This document shows positions 1-7,514 of a stretch of DNA of 62,992 nucleotides, piece by piece (the first letter of the stretch is position 1; every line of letters starts with the position of its first letter). Both the position numbers and the translations under genes were made by a program. The notes under the pieces were generated by a model that was not told the DNA's origin, searched no databases, and was given only the letters and a program-made list of their open reading frames with translations. The stretch is from contig NZ_JAMGBG010000125.1 in NCBI RefSeq assembly GCF_023516595.1, positions 1-62,992 on the forward strand, written 5' to 3'. Source of the stretch: Streptomyces neyagawaensis. GTDB lineage: Bacteria; Actinomycetota; Actinomycetes; Streptomycetales; Streptomycetaceae.

Positions 1-1
1 C

Positions 2-658
2 TTCAAGCTGGACCACCTGGCCACCCGTATGCGCCGCAACGGCGAGAACCTCCTGGTCCTCGCCGGCGAGGAACCCGGCCGCCGCTGGGACCAGCCCGTC
101 CCCCTCATCGACGTGCTGCGCGCCGCCTCCTCCGAGGTGGAGCAGTACGAGCGCATCGAGTTGTCCGGTGTCCCCGAGGCCGAGATCCACGGCCGCGCCG
201 TCACCGACCTCGTACGCCTGCTGGCGGAACTCCTGGAGAACGCCACCACGTTCTCCTCGCCCCGGACCAAGGTCCGTGTCACCGCGACCCGTCTGCCCGA
301 CGGCCGCGTGATGATCGAGATCCACGACCAGGGAATCGGCCTCACCGCCGAGGACTTCGCCGACGTGAACCACAGGCTGGCCGAGCCGCCTACCGTGGAC
401 GCCGCGATCTCCCAGCGCATGGGCCTGTTCGTGGTCGGCCGCCTCTCCGACCGCCACGGCATCCGCGTCCAGCTCCGCCCCTCCGGCGAGCAGGCCGGCA
501 CGACCTCCCTGGTGATGCTCCCGAGCGACCTCACCGACGGAGAAGACACACCCGAGCCCCCGGACGCCCTCACTCCCACCCCGACCGGCCCCGCCGCCCC
601 TGAACCGCCCTTCCCCGGCGAGGACTTCACCTCCCCGTACGCCGGGTGGCGGGGCTGA
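2..658 (+). CDS. Nitrate-sensor-like histidine kinase, C-terminal part (5' end outside window)
   Basis: The reading frame is open from base 2, so the gene starts upstream of the window; 218 residues are visible. The first visible residues (FKLDHLATRMRRN) are the dimerisation/phosphoacceptor region of the large Streptomyces nitrate- and nitrite-sensor-like kinases (CvnA type). A HATPase_c domain follows, with the N box (ELLENATTFSSP), the G1 box (DQGIGL) and the G2-like GLFVVGRLSDRHGI. The last 45 residues are a Pro/Glu-rich tail. Family members are membrane sensors and often sit first in a conservon followed by a roadblock protein, a DUF742 protein and a small GTPase. None of those follow here; the next sequence is a transporter remnant. 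The kinase call is firm; the signal sensed is unknown. Confidence 0.85.
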   Translation, partial: FKLDHLATRMRRNGENLLVLAGEEPGRRWDQPVPLIDVLRAASSEVEQYERIELSGVPEAEIHGRAVTDLVRLLAELLENATTFSSPRTKVRVTATRLPDGRVMIEIHDQGIGLTAEDFADVNHRLAEPPTVDAAISQRMGLFVVGRLSDRHGIRVQLRPSGEQAGTTSLVMLPSDLTDGEDTPEPPDALTPTPTGPAAPEPPFPGEDFTSPYAGWRG

Positions 659-660
659 GC

Positions 661-957
661 CACCCGGTCCTCGTTCTTTGTCGCGTGACGGAGCACGTGG
701 CGCTGGATGCGCCGGCCGAAGAAGGCCGGCAGTGCGGGCAGCAGGACCAGCGAGGCGCCCATGGTGGTCAGCACGGTCAGGGCCAGGGCGAGGGCCACGC
801 CCCGGAGTGAGCCGAGGCCGAGCGCGACCAGCCCCAGCAGGGCGATGATCACGGTGCAGCCGGCGAAGAAGACCGTGCGCCCGGCAGCGTCCAGGGCCTT
901 GCGGCCGGCCTCGCCGGGTTCCGCGCCCGCGGTGAGTTCCTGCCGGGGCCAACGAAG
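661..957 (-). pseudogene. Remnant of an MMPL/RND-family membrane transporter gene
   Basis: The minus strand reads about 90 codons of clear MMPL C-terminal sequence without a start codon or its own stop. It starts near RWPRQELTAGAEPGEAG, continues KALDAAGRTVFFAGCTVIIA and a hydrophobic GLGSLRGVALALAL stretch, and ends LPALPAFFGRRIQRH. This is the last transmembrane bundle of MMPL lipid/drug exporters (usually over 700 residues). The rest of the gene is missing: upstream of about base 957 the similarity stops, and downstream the frame runs into the antisense of the kinase gene. It explains most of the 425-base gap between the kinase and the acetyltransferase. It is probably what a deletion or rearrangement left behind. 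Confidence 0.7.
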
Positions 958-1083
958 CATCGGCACGGACACCTCGGGGACCCCGCCAACGGACTTGCGC
1001 GAAGGAGGACATGGCCCCGTCTTCCGCGATCGCCCACGGGAAGACGGACACCCCGTCGAGCCGGACCCCATACGGTCGGAGCC

Positions 1084-1662
1084 ATGGAGACAAGGGCAGA
1101 TGACACAACCGCGGCCGGCACGACGGGCACCGTCGTCTACCGACCGGCCCGGCCGGAGGACGACGAGGCCTTGGCCGGGCTGGACGGGTCGTTCACCACG
1201 GACTCGGTGTTCGAAGTGACCGTGACGGACGAAGGCTTCACCATCCGGGAGACACCGCTGGACTCTCCTCTCCGCAAGGTCTTCCCCGCCGAGGACGACG
1301 ACGTCGACGACGCCGAGTCCGGGCCGTGCCGGACGGTGGTCGCCCACGACGGGGACGAGTTGTGCGGGTTCGTGGAGGCGTCCTACGAGGGCTGGAACGG
1401 TCGGCTGACCATCCGCGACATCGAGGTCGCACCCGCCTGGCGCGGCAAGGGCATCGGTCGAACCTTGATGCGCCACGCCCTCGACTTCGCCGGGGAGTGC
1501 GGGGCAGGGCACGTATGGCTGGAGGTCAGCAACATCAACGCTCCCGCCATTCGCGCCTATCTCCGGCTGGGCTTCGTCTTCTGCGGCCTGGACACCTCTC
1601 TCTACGACGGCACCGAGTCGGCCGGCGAGCAGGCGCTCTTCATGGTCCGGTGGTTGCGTTGA
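1084..1662 (+). CDS. GNAT N-acetyltransferase, streptothricin acetyltransferase-like
   Basis: 192 residues with a GNAT fold. The acetyl-CoA site is motif A, IEVAPAWRGKGIGRTLM at about residues 117-133 (the RGKGIG loop binds the pyrophosphate). The flanking EGWNGRLTIRDIEV, LEVSNINAPAIRAYLRLGF and the C-terminal LYDGTES resemble the Sat/SatA group that acetylates the beta-lysine of streptothricin. The 50-residue N-terminal part is divergent, so the substrate may be another amine. The ATG at 1084 follows the transporter remnant. The 3' end overlaps the end of the convergent P450 gene by 23 bases. Function could be self-resistance to a streptothricin-type antibiotic or general small-molecule acetylation; no streptothricin biosynthetic gene is in view. 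Confidence 0.75.
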   Translation: METRADDTTAAGTTGTVVYRPARPEDDEALAGLDGSFTTDSVFEVTVTDEGFTIRETPLDSPLRKVFPAEDDDVDDAESGPCRTVVAHDGDELCGFVEASYEGWNGRLTIRDIEVAPAWRGKGIGRTLMRHALDFAGECGAGHVWLEVSNINAPAIRAYLRLGFVFCGLDTSLYDGTESAGEQALFMVRWLR

Positions 1663-2977
1663 GCGAAGCCGGGGTGGGCCCGTCGGGGCGGATCGTGATG
1701 CCGTACGCCGTTCTCGTGGGGGTGGAGGAGAACGTCAACGTGTGGGCGGGCAGGAGGTGTTCGAGGAGGACGGTGGACTCCCGGAGGGCGAATTGGAGGC
1801 CGAGGCAGGCTCGGGGGCCGACACCGAAGGGGTAGTAGGCGCCGGGATGGGTGGGGCGGCCGTCCGGGGCGGTGAAGCGGCGGGGGTCGAACTCCTCCGG
1901 GTCGCGCCAGAGTTCGGGATCGCGGTGGGTGAGGTACGGGCAGACCAGGATGTCGGTGCCCGCCTCGACTGTGTGGCCTGCCAGGGTGTCGGCCTCGGCG
2001 GCGTGGCGGGGCAGGATCCACGCGGACGGATAGAGCCGGAGCGTCTCGTGCACCAGGGCCTGGAGGGCCTGGCGACGCTGCGGTGAGCCGTCGCCGCCGG
2101 CGGCGAGCGCCTGTTCACGGGCACCGGGACAGCGGTCGAGGAGCAGGTACAGCCAGGTCAGGGTCGTGGCGGTGGTCTCGTGCCCGGCGGCGAGCAGGGT
2201 CACCAGCTCGTCACGGATCAACTGGTCGGTGTATTCCGGGCGTTCGCGGGCCGCGTCGAGCAAGAAGTGCAGTACTCCGGGACCGTCGGGACCGGCCTCT
2301 CCCTTCCGGGCGGCCTCGATGGCATGCCGGGCGACCGCGTCGATCCGGGCCAGATCGGCGGCGACGGCGTCCCGAGCGGCGGCGACATCGGTGGGCAGCG
2401 TGGGAAGGGCGGCCCCGATGCCGGCGACAGCGGCCAGTTCCCGCTCGGTCTCGTCGTCGAGGGGGTGTCCGGTGAGCGTGCGCCAGATGGCGTCCAGGGC
2501 GTAGCGGCGCATCTCACGCCCGACGTCCAGGGTCCGGCCGTCACGGGCGTACGCGTCCCAGCGTGCGGCGGTGGTCCGCGCGGCGGCGGTGATCCGGTGC
2601 TCGTGTCGGCGCATGCCGGTGCCGGTGAACTGGGACTGCAGCAGACGGCGCTGGCTCTTCCAGGCCGCGCCGGTGGCGGCGAGGACACCGTCCCCGACCA
2701 GCAGACGTGCGCGGTGAGAGCGTTTGACGTACCGCTCGGGGTGCAGGGCGAGAACGTGCTGGACCGCCTGCGGGTCGGTGACGAGGACGGTGGGCGACGG
2801 TCCGAGACGGAAGGCCGCGACACCGCCGAGCCGTGCGCGCACCTCGGTCAACAGCTCGACGAGCCCGCCTCCCTCGGACCGCCACCGCTCGACGACCTCG
2901 GGCTCGACTTCGGGAACGGGGCGAACGCCCGCTCCGGGGGCGTACGGCAGTGGGTCCGAACCGGTTGCGGTGTCCAT
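1640..2977 (-). CDS. Cytochrome P450
   Basis: 445 residues, full length for a soluble bacterial P450. The I-helix oxygen-activation motif is AAGHETTATT (about residue 260), the K-helix ExxR is ETLRLYP (about 305), and the heme-binding loop is PFGVGPRACLGLQFALRE (about 385-400, proximal Cys). The sequence resembles the fatty-acid/CYP4-like bacterial group rather than the CYP107 macrolide hydroxylases. No ferredoxin or reductase gene is adjacent, so electrons must come from elsewhere. The ATG at 2977 is preceded by a strong GGGGAGGAG site six bases away, which supports this start. The gene converges on the GNAT gene and is transcribed alone. The substrate cannot be inferred. Confidence 0.88.
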   Translation of the reverse strand: MDTATGSDPLPYAPGAGVRPVPEVEPEVVERWRSEGGGLVELLTEVRARLGGVAAFRLGPSPTVLVTDPQAVQHVLALHPERYVKRSHRARLLVGDGVLAATGAAWKSQRRLLQSQFTGTGMRRHEHRITAAARTTAARWDAYARDGRTLDVGREMRRYALDAIWRTLTGHPLDDETERELAAVAGIGAALPTLPTDVAAARDAVAADLARIDAVARHAIEAARKGEAGPDGPGVLHFLLDAARERPEYTDQLIRDELVTLLAAGHETTATTLTWLYLLLDRCPGAREQALAAGGDGSPQRRQALQALVHETLRLYPSAWILPRHAAEADTLAGHTVEAGTDILVCPYLTHRDPELWRDPEEFDPRRFTAPDGRPTHPGAYYPFGVGPRACLGLQFALRESTVLLEHLLPAHTLTFSSTPTRTAYGITIRPDGPTPASLNATTGP

Positions 2978-3209
2978 GTCTCCTCCCCTGGCCGACCGCC
3001 GGACACGGCCGCCACACGGAACAGCACGGACTGTACGGGAGTGGCGACGTGCCGTGACAGTCCGCCGGGGGCGGGCGGCCGGCGGGCCCTCCGCAGTCGC
3101 CCTTCGTCCGCCTCGCCATCGGCCCGACCCGCACTATGGTGGAAGGCATGGAGAACCCGTACGTGCTCCAGCGGTGCGCCGTACTCTTCGTGGCGCCCGG
3201 AGGGCGCAC

Positions 3210-3857
3210 GTGAAGACGCGGGACGACGGTATCCGGTCGGCGGGCCATCTCGCCGACCCGAACGACGACGGGCTCCCACCGGACCGCACCCAGGCGATTC
3301 TCGAAGCGGCCAAGGAGGTCGCTTCACTGCTCAAGGCGGGCGGGCACCCCTTCGCGTTGACGGGCGGTGTCGCCGTGTACGCCCACGGCGGACCGGGCAC
3401 CCTCCAGCACGACGTGGACTTCTGTGTCCTGCCCGAGGACATCGACGCCGTCACCGTCACCCTGGAATCGGCGGGCCTCGCCGTGGTCCAGCCCCCCGAG
3501 GACTGGCTGCTGAAGACCCGGAGTCACGGCCAGGAGGTCGATCTGATCTTCCGGCCGGCCCGGGTGCCGGTGAGCCGTGAGCTGCTGGACCGGGCGGAGG
3601 TGCTGTCGGTCCAGTCCGTGTGGATGCCGGTGCTGTCGGCGACGGACCTGCTCATCGGGCGGCTGATGTCGTTCTCGGAGCACTACTGCGACTTCGGTTC
3701 CGCGCTGCCGATCGCCCGGACCCTGCGGGAGAAGATCGACTGGGCCCGGGTCCGGCAGGAGTGCGGTGCCGTACCGATGCCCGCGGCCTTCCTGTATCTG
3801 CTGGAGCGCCTCCATGTGATCGAGCCGGAGGAGACCGGCCATGGCGACACAACCTGA
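3210..3857 (+). CDS. Minimal nucleotidyltransferase-fold protein
   Basis: 215 residues from the GTG at 3210, which has a GGAGG site eight bases upstream. The frame is open further 5' but that part reads as unrelated Arg/Pro-rich sequence. The core is the nucleotidyltransferase (MNT/AbiEii-like) signature: a Gly-rich ALTGGVAVYAHGG (about residues 49-61) followed by the metal-binding HDVDF (DxD), then a strand pattern with QEVDLIF supplying the third carboxylate. Such folds occur in toxin-antitoxin nucleotidyltransferases and in uncharacterised single proteins. The next gene overlaps by 17 bases and a metallophosphoesterase follows, so the three probably form one operon. Substrate and partner are unknown. 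Confidence 0.75.
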   Translation: MKTRDDGIRSAGHLADPNDDGLPPDRTQAILEAAKEVASLLKAGGHPFALTGGVAVYAHGGPGTLQHDVDFCVLPEDIDAVTVTLESAGLAVVQPPEDWLLKTRSHGQEVDLIFRPARVPVSRELLDRAEVLSVQSVWMPVLSATDLLIGRLMSFSEHYCDFGSALPIARTLREKIDWARVRQECGAVPMPAAFLYLLERLHVIEPEETGHGDTT

Positions 3858-4185
3858 CGACGGCACGGACCCCGACACCACCCCCGCGCAGTCCGGGCAG
3901 TCCGGGCAGTCCAGGCAGTCCAGGCAGTCCAGGCACCCCACCACGAACACCGAGTACCTCATCGCCCACCTGGGCGAACGGCTCGCCGGCGGTGATCTCG
4001 CCGAGCTGGGGATGCGGATCGAGTCGCGGGGCGACTCCGTGCACATCACCGGCACCGCGTCCACCGCCCATGACCGCGAGGCGATCCTGCGTCTGGCGGC
4101 GGAGGAACTGCCCGGTATCGCCGTCCGGGCCGACATCGCGCTGGCCGACGTGACCGCGCCCGACCATCCGGAGGACCTGTCGTGA
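3841..4185 (+). CDS. Small BON-domain-like protein with QSGQ/QSRQ repeat
   Basis: 114 residues. Residues 1-35 are low complexity, with a short QSGQSGQSRQSRQSRH repeat encoded by about 9-bp DNA repeats (tccgggcag and tccaggcag, 3890-3932). Residues 40-105 resemble a BON domain (GDLAELGMRIESRGDSVHITGTASTAHDRE), the alpha/beta module often linked to membrane or ligand binding. There is no signal peptide. It overlaps the nucleotidyltransferase by 17 bases and the phosphoesterase by 4 (GTGA), so translation of the trio is probably coupled. No function is known to me; the BON assignment rests on the pattern of alternating hydrophobic residues and the V-x-I-x-G-x-A motif. Confidence 0.65.
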   Translation: MATQPDDGTDPDTTPAQSGQSGQSRQSRQSRHPTTNTEYLIAHLGERLAGGDLAELGMRIESRGDSVHITGTASTAHDREAILRLAAEELPGIAVRADIALADVTAPDHPEDLS

Positions 4186-4937
4186 TCCGGGTCGCCGCCG
4201 TCGGGGACATCCATCTGGGGCCCGACAGCCGGGGTCTGCTCCGGCCCGCGTTCGAGACGCTCCACCGGCAGGCCGACCTGCTGCTGCTGGCCGGTGACCT
4301 CACCCGGCACGGCACTCCCGAGGAGGCCCGGGTCGTCGCCGACGAGGTGGCGGGCCTGCCGGTGCCCGTGATCGCCGTCCTCGGCAATCACGACCATCAC
4401 GCCGAGCGGCCCGACGACGTCACGGACGTCCTCCGTTCGGCGGGCGTGACGGTGCTGGAGGGCGAGGGGACCGTCGTCGAGGTCGACGGGGTCCGGGTGG
4501 GCGTCGCCGGGACGAAGGGGTTCGGCGGTGGCTTCGCCGGGCGCAGCGGCAGCGAGTTCGGCGAACCCGAGATGAAGGCCTTCGTCCGGCACACCCGGGG
4601 GCTCGCGGACGGTCTGCGCGGGGCCCTCGACGGCCTGGCGGCGGACGGCTGCGCGGTGCGTATCGCGCTCACCCACTTCTCGCCCGTGCCGGACACGCTG
4701 GTCGGTGAGCCGCTGGAGATCTATCCGTTCCTCGGCAGCTACCTGCTGGCGGAGGCGGTGGACGAGTCGGGCGCCGACCTCGCCGTCCACGGCCACGCCC
4801 ATCTGGGCACCGAGCACGGCATCACCAGCGGCGGGGTACGGGTACGCAATGTCGCCCAGCCGGTCATCCGGCGCGCCTTCGCCGTGTACGGGCTGCCGGT
4901 GGACGGCTCCCCCACCACGGCGACCAGCGCGGCGTAG
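4182..4937 (+). CDS. Calcineurin-like metallophosphoesterase
   Basis: 251 residues with all metal-site motifs of the family: GDIHLG (about residue 8), LAGDLTRHG (about 40), the catalytic LGNHDHH (about 67), THFSPV (about 165) and VHGHAHLG (about 205). It hydrolyses phosphoester bonds using a two-metal centre; the substrate is not evident. It begins with a GTG overlapping the stop of the BON-like gene (GTGA), making it the last gene of a three-gene operon with the nucleotidyltransferase. A nucleotidyltransferase paired with a phosphoesterase may mean opposing modification and removal reactions, but that is inference. Confidence 0.85.
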   Translation: MIRVAAVGDIHLGPDSRGLLRPAFETLHRQADLLLLAGDLTRHGTPEEARVVADEVAGLPVPVIAVLGNHDHHAERPDDVTDVLRSAGVTVLEGEGTVVEVDGVRVGVAGTKGFGGGFAGRSGSEFGEPEMKAFVRHTRGLADGLRGALDGLAADGCAVRIALTHFSPVPDTLVGEPLEIYPFLGSYLLAEAVDESGADLAVHGHAHLGTEHGITSGGVRVRNVAQPVIRRAFAVYGLPVDGSPTTATSAA

Positions 4938-5058
4938 CGTCGGCTTGCCCCAGCCGGGGGACGACGGGCCCGTGCCCGTCACGCGGCGCCCGTGTCGGAC
5001 GGCGGGGCGGGGTTGTTTTCCCTCGACACGTCCCTGGACGGTCGAACGGGAGGCGGCA

Positions 5059-5471
5059 ATGCCCTGGCGGCGGTGGCGGACGGTCGTGGTGACGGGGCCG
5101 TGCTGGTGCCCCTCGCGGTGGCCACCGGCTGCGGCTCGGTGGACGAGCGGCGTACGGCCGCCCTGGACGCGGCCCTCGACTTCGAACGCGCCGTGAGCGC
5201 GCGTGACGGCGCGGCCGTGTGCGGGGTGCTGGCGCCGGCTGTCCGCGAGGAGGTCGAGCAGTCCGCCGGTACGGCGTGCGAGGAGGGCGTCCTGGAGGAG
5301 GACGTGCCGTCCGTCGCGGCCGACTTCTGGAACCGTACGCTGCAGAACTGGCAGTCGGAGTTCCTCGCCATCGCCTCGATGGCGATCCTCTCGATCTATC
5401 TGCGCCAGCGCGGTTCCCCGGAGTCGAAGCCGGTCGGTTCCGCCCACACCTCGACCGGCGTGGAGGGCTGA
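5059..5471 (+). pseudogene. Broken lipoprotein gene fused to the tail of a DUF6766 gene
   Basis: Two genes appear to be joined and damaged. An ATG at 5059 with a GGGAGG site starts MPWRRWRTVVVTG, the beginning of a signal peptide. The hydrophobic core and lipobox (AVLVPLAVATGC) continue in the next frame, so one base seems lost in the G-run at 5093-5096. The mature part (SVDERRTAALDAALDFERAV) runs to about 5315. It then switches abruptly to FWNRTLQNWQSEFLAIASMA and QRGSPESKPVG, the last 48 residues of DUF6766 membrane proteins, whose N-terminal membrane helices are missing. The single open frame 4992-5471 therefore bridges two unrelated proteins. Interpretation: a deletion fused two neighbouring genes and a frameshift then removed secretion of the first. 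Confidence 0.6.
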
Positions 5472-5514
5472 ACCCGGACCGGTCGGGAGACCGGCCCGGG
5501 GGTCCACGGGGCCC

Positions 5515-7398
5515 TCAGGCGACCGTCACCGGCGGCTTGTCCTTCGTGAACTGCGTGCGGTACAGCTGCGCGTACCGGCCGCCCGCCGCGAGGAGTTCCT
5601 CGTGGGTGCCGCGTTCCACGATCCGGCCGGCCTCGACGACGAGGATCTGGTCGGCGGCCCGTACGGTCGACAGGCGGTGGGCGATGACCACGGCGGTGCG
5701 GCCCTCCAATGCCTCCGTGAGGGCCTCCTGGACGGCGGCCTCGGAGGTGTTGTCCAGGTGGGCGGTGGCCTCGTCGAGGATGACGACGCGCTGGCGGGCC
5801 AGCAGCAGCCGGGCGATGGTCATGCGCTGGCGTTCGCCGCCGGAGAGCCGGTAGCCGCGTTCGCCGACCACGGTGTCGAGGCCGTCGGGCAGCGACCGTA
5901 CGAGGTCGTCGAGGCGGGAGCGGCGCAGGACCTCCCAGAGGTCGTCGTCGGTGGCGCCGGGGCGGGCGAGCAGCAGGTTGGCGCGGACGGTGTCGTGGAA
6001 GAGGTGCCCGTCCTGGGTGACCATGCCGACCGTGCCGCGCAGCGACTCGGCGCTCAGGTCCCGTACGTCGACGCCGCCGATGCGGACGCTGCCGGCGTCG
6101 GTGTCGTAGAGGCGGGGCAGGAGCTGGGCGACGGTCGACTTGCCGGCGCCGGAGGAGCCGACGAGGGCGATCGTGCGGCCGGGTTCGGCGCGGAAGGAGA
6201 TCCCGTGCAGGACCTCGCTGCCGCCCCGGGTGTCGAGCGCGGCCACCTCCTCCAGGGAGGCGAGGGAGACCTTGTCGGCGGACGGGTAGCCGAAGCGGAC
6301 GTCCTCGAACTCCACGGACACGGGGCCGTCGGGCACCTCGCGGGCATCCGGTTTCTCGTCGATCAGCGGTTTCAGGTCGAGCACCTCGAAGACCCGCTCG
6401 AAGCTGACGAGAGCGCTCATGATCTCGACGCGGGCGCCGGCGAGGGCGGTCAGCGGGGCGTAGAGGCGGGTCAGCAGGAGGGCCAGGGAGACGATCGCGC
6501 CCGCTTCGAGGGTGCCGCGCAGCGCGAACCAGCCGCCGAGGCCGTAGACCAGGGCGAGCGCCAGGGCGGAGACGAGGGTGAGGGCGGTGATGAACACCGA
6601 CTGCGCCATCGCCGTGCGCACGCCGATGTCGCGCACCCTGCGGGCCCGTTCGGCGAACTCCGCGGACTCGTCCGCCGGGCGTCCGAAGAGTTTGACGAGG
6701 GTGGCGCCGGGCGCCGAGAAGCGTTCGGTCATCCGTGTGCCCATGGCCGCGTTGAGGTCGGCGGCCTCCCGCTGGAGCCGGGCCATCCGGGTGCCCGTCC
6801 GGCGGGCGGGGATCACGAACACGGGCAGCAGGACCAGCGACAGCAGGGTGATCTGCCAGGACAGAGTGAGCATCACGGTGAGGGTGAGGACCAGGGTGAC
6901 CAGGTTGCCGACCACTCCGGACAGGGTGTTGCTGAACGCCCGTTGGGCGCCGATGACGTCGTTGTTGAGACGACTGACGAGCGCTCCCGTACGAGTACGT
7001 GTGAAGAACGCGACCGGCATGCGCTGCACATGATCGAAGACGGCGGTCCGCAGATCGAGGATGAGTCCCTCGCCGAGCTTCGCCGACAGCCATCGGCCCA
7101 GCAGCCCGAGGGCCGCCTCGGCGACCGCGATGAGGGCGATGAGCACGGCAAGGCGGACGACGAGCGCCTCGTCCCCGTCCGACACGATCACGTCTACGAC
7201 GTTCCCCGCGAGCACCGGCGTCGCGACGGCGAGAAGGGCGGTCACCACACTGACCGCGACGAACCACGCGATACGGCGACGATGTGGACGGGCGAAGGCC
7301 CCAACGCGCCGTAGCGTCGTCCGGGCGAAGGGGCGGCTCGGCCGCCGGGCGTTCGACATGCCCTGCAGCTGGCTCCAGGCGGTCATCTCCATACTCAT
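5515..7398 (-). CDS. ABC exporter, fused membrane and ATPase domains
   Basis: 627 residues: a six-helix ABC membrane domain (about residues 35-340) followed by an ATPase domain with Walker A VGSSGAGKST (about 415), signature LSGGERQRM (about 518) and Walker B VVILDEATAHLD (about 540). It would act as a homodimer in the membrane; no second half-transporter is adjacent. The start ATG at 7398 has no ribosome site. It lies seven bases after a -10 box of a promoter with a SoxR-type operator, so the mRNA is probably leaderless and induced by redox-active compounds. As I recall, an ABC transporter (SCO7008) belongs to the SoxR regulon of S. coelicolor; this gene is a candidate equivalent. The exported substrate is probably a redox-active or toxic small molecule (inference). 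Confidence 0.88.
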   Translation of the reverse strand: MSMEMTAWSQLQGMSNARRPSRPFARTTLRRVGAFARPHRRRIAWFVAVSVVTALLAVATPVLAGNVVDVIVSDGDEALVVRLAVLIALIAVAEAALGLLGRWLSAKLGEGLILDLRTAVFDHVQRMPVAFFTRTRTGALVSRLNNDVIGAQRAFSNTLSGVVGNLVTLVLTLTVMLTLSWQITLLSLVLLPVFVIPARRTGTRMARLQREAADLNAAMGTRMTERFSAPGATLVKLFGRPADESAEFAERARRVRDIGVRTAMAQSVFITALTLVSALALALVYGLGGWFALRGTLEAGAIVSLALLLTRLYAPLTALAGARVEIMSALVSFERVFEVLDLKPLIDEKPDAREVPDGPVSVEFEDVRFGYPSADKVSLASLEEVAALDTRGGSEVLHGISFRAEPGRTIALVGSSGAGKSTVAQLLPRLYDTDAGSVRIGGVDVRDLSAESLRGTVGMVTQDGHLFHDTVRANLLLARPGATDDDLWEVLRRSRLDDLVRSLPDGLDTVVGERGYRLSGGERQRMTIARLLLARQRVVILDEATAHLDNTSEAAVQEALTEALEGRTAVVIAHRLSTVRAADQILVVEAGRIVERGTHEELLAAGGRYAQLYRTQFTKDKPPVTVA

Positions 7399-7405
7399 GG
7401 GAAGG

Positions 7406-7436
7406 ACGCTAGAACCTCAACCAATCTTGAGGTCAA
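7406..7436 (-). promoter_or_regulatory. SoxR-type promoter of the ABC exporter
   Basis: Read on the minus strand: -35 TTGACC (7436-7431), a 19-base spacer, and -10 TAGCGT (7411-7406). The overlong 19-base spacer is the hallmark of MerR-family-controlled promoters. The spacer region carries CCTCAAGATTGGTTGAGG (7432-7415). Its arms are identical to those of the Escherichia coli SoxR box CCTCAAGTTAACTTGAGG; only the centre differs. Transcription should start at or next to the ATG at 7398. No soxR gene lies in the window. Confidence 0.8.
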
Positions 7437-7464
7437 CTGGTTTTCCGGAGTACCCCGCGTAACG

Positions 7465-7514
7465 GTGAAGTCCCGCGCCGGTCACCGTGCAGTGAAGTCC
7501 CGCGCCGGTCACCG
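7465..7514 (+). repeat. Two-copy 27-bp direct repeat at the 5' end of the flippase-like gene
   Basis: A 23-base sequence beginning gtgaagtcccgcgccggtca occurs at 7465-7487 and again at 7492-7514, a period of 27 bases (nine codons). It duplicates the first possible GTG start and the peptide KSRAGHR, so it may reflect slippage in the leader and obscures which start is used. Confidence 0.8.

Noticed and set aside
1084..2977. Streptothricin biosynthesis or resistance island
   Set aside because: Only the acetyltransferase is streptothricin-like; no NRPS or beta-lysine genes are present nearby and the P450 is unrelated.
5515..7398. Heterodimeric ABC exporter with a second subunit
   Set aside because: No second half-transporter is adjacent; both Walker motifs and the signature are intact, so a homodimer is sufficient.
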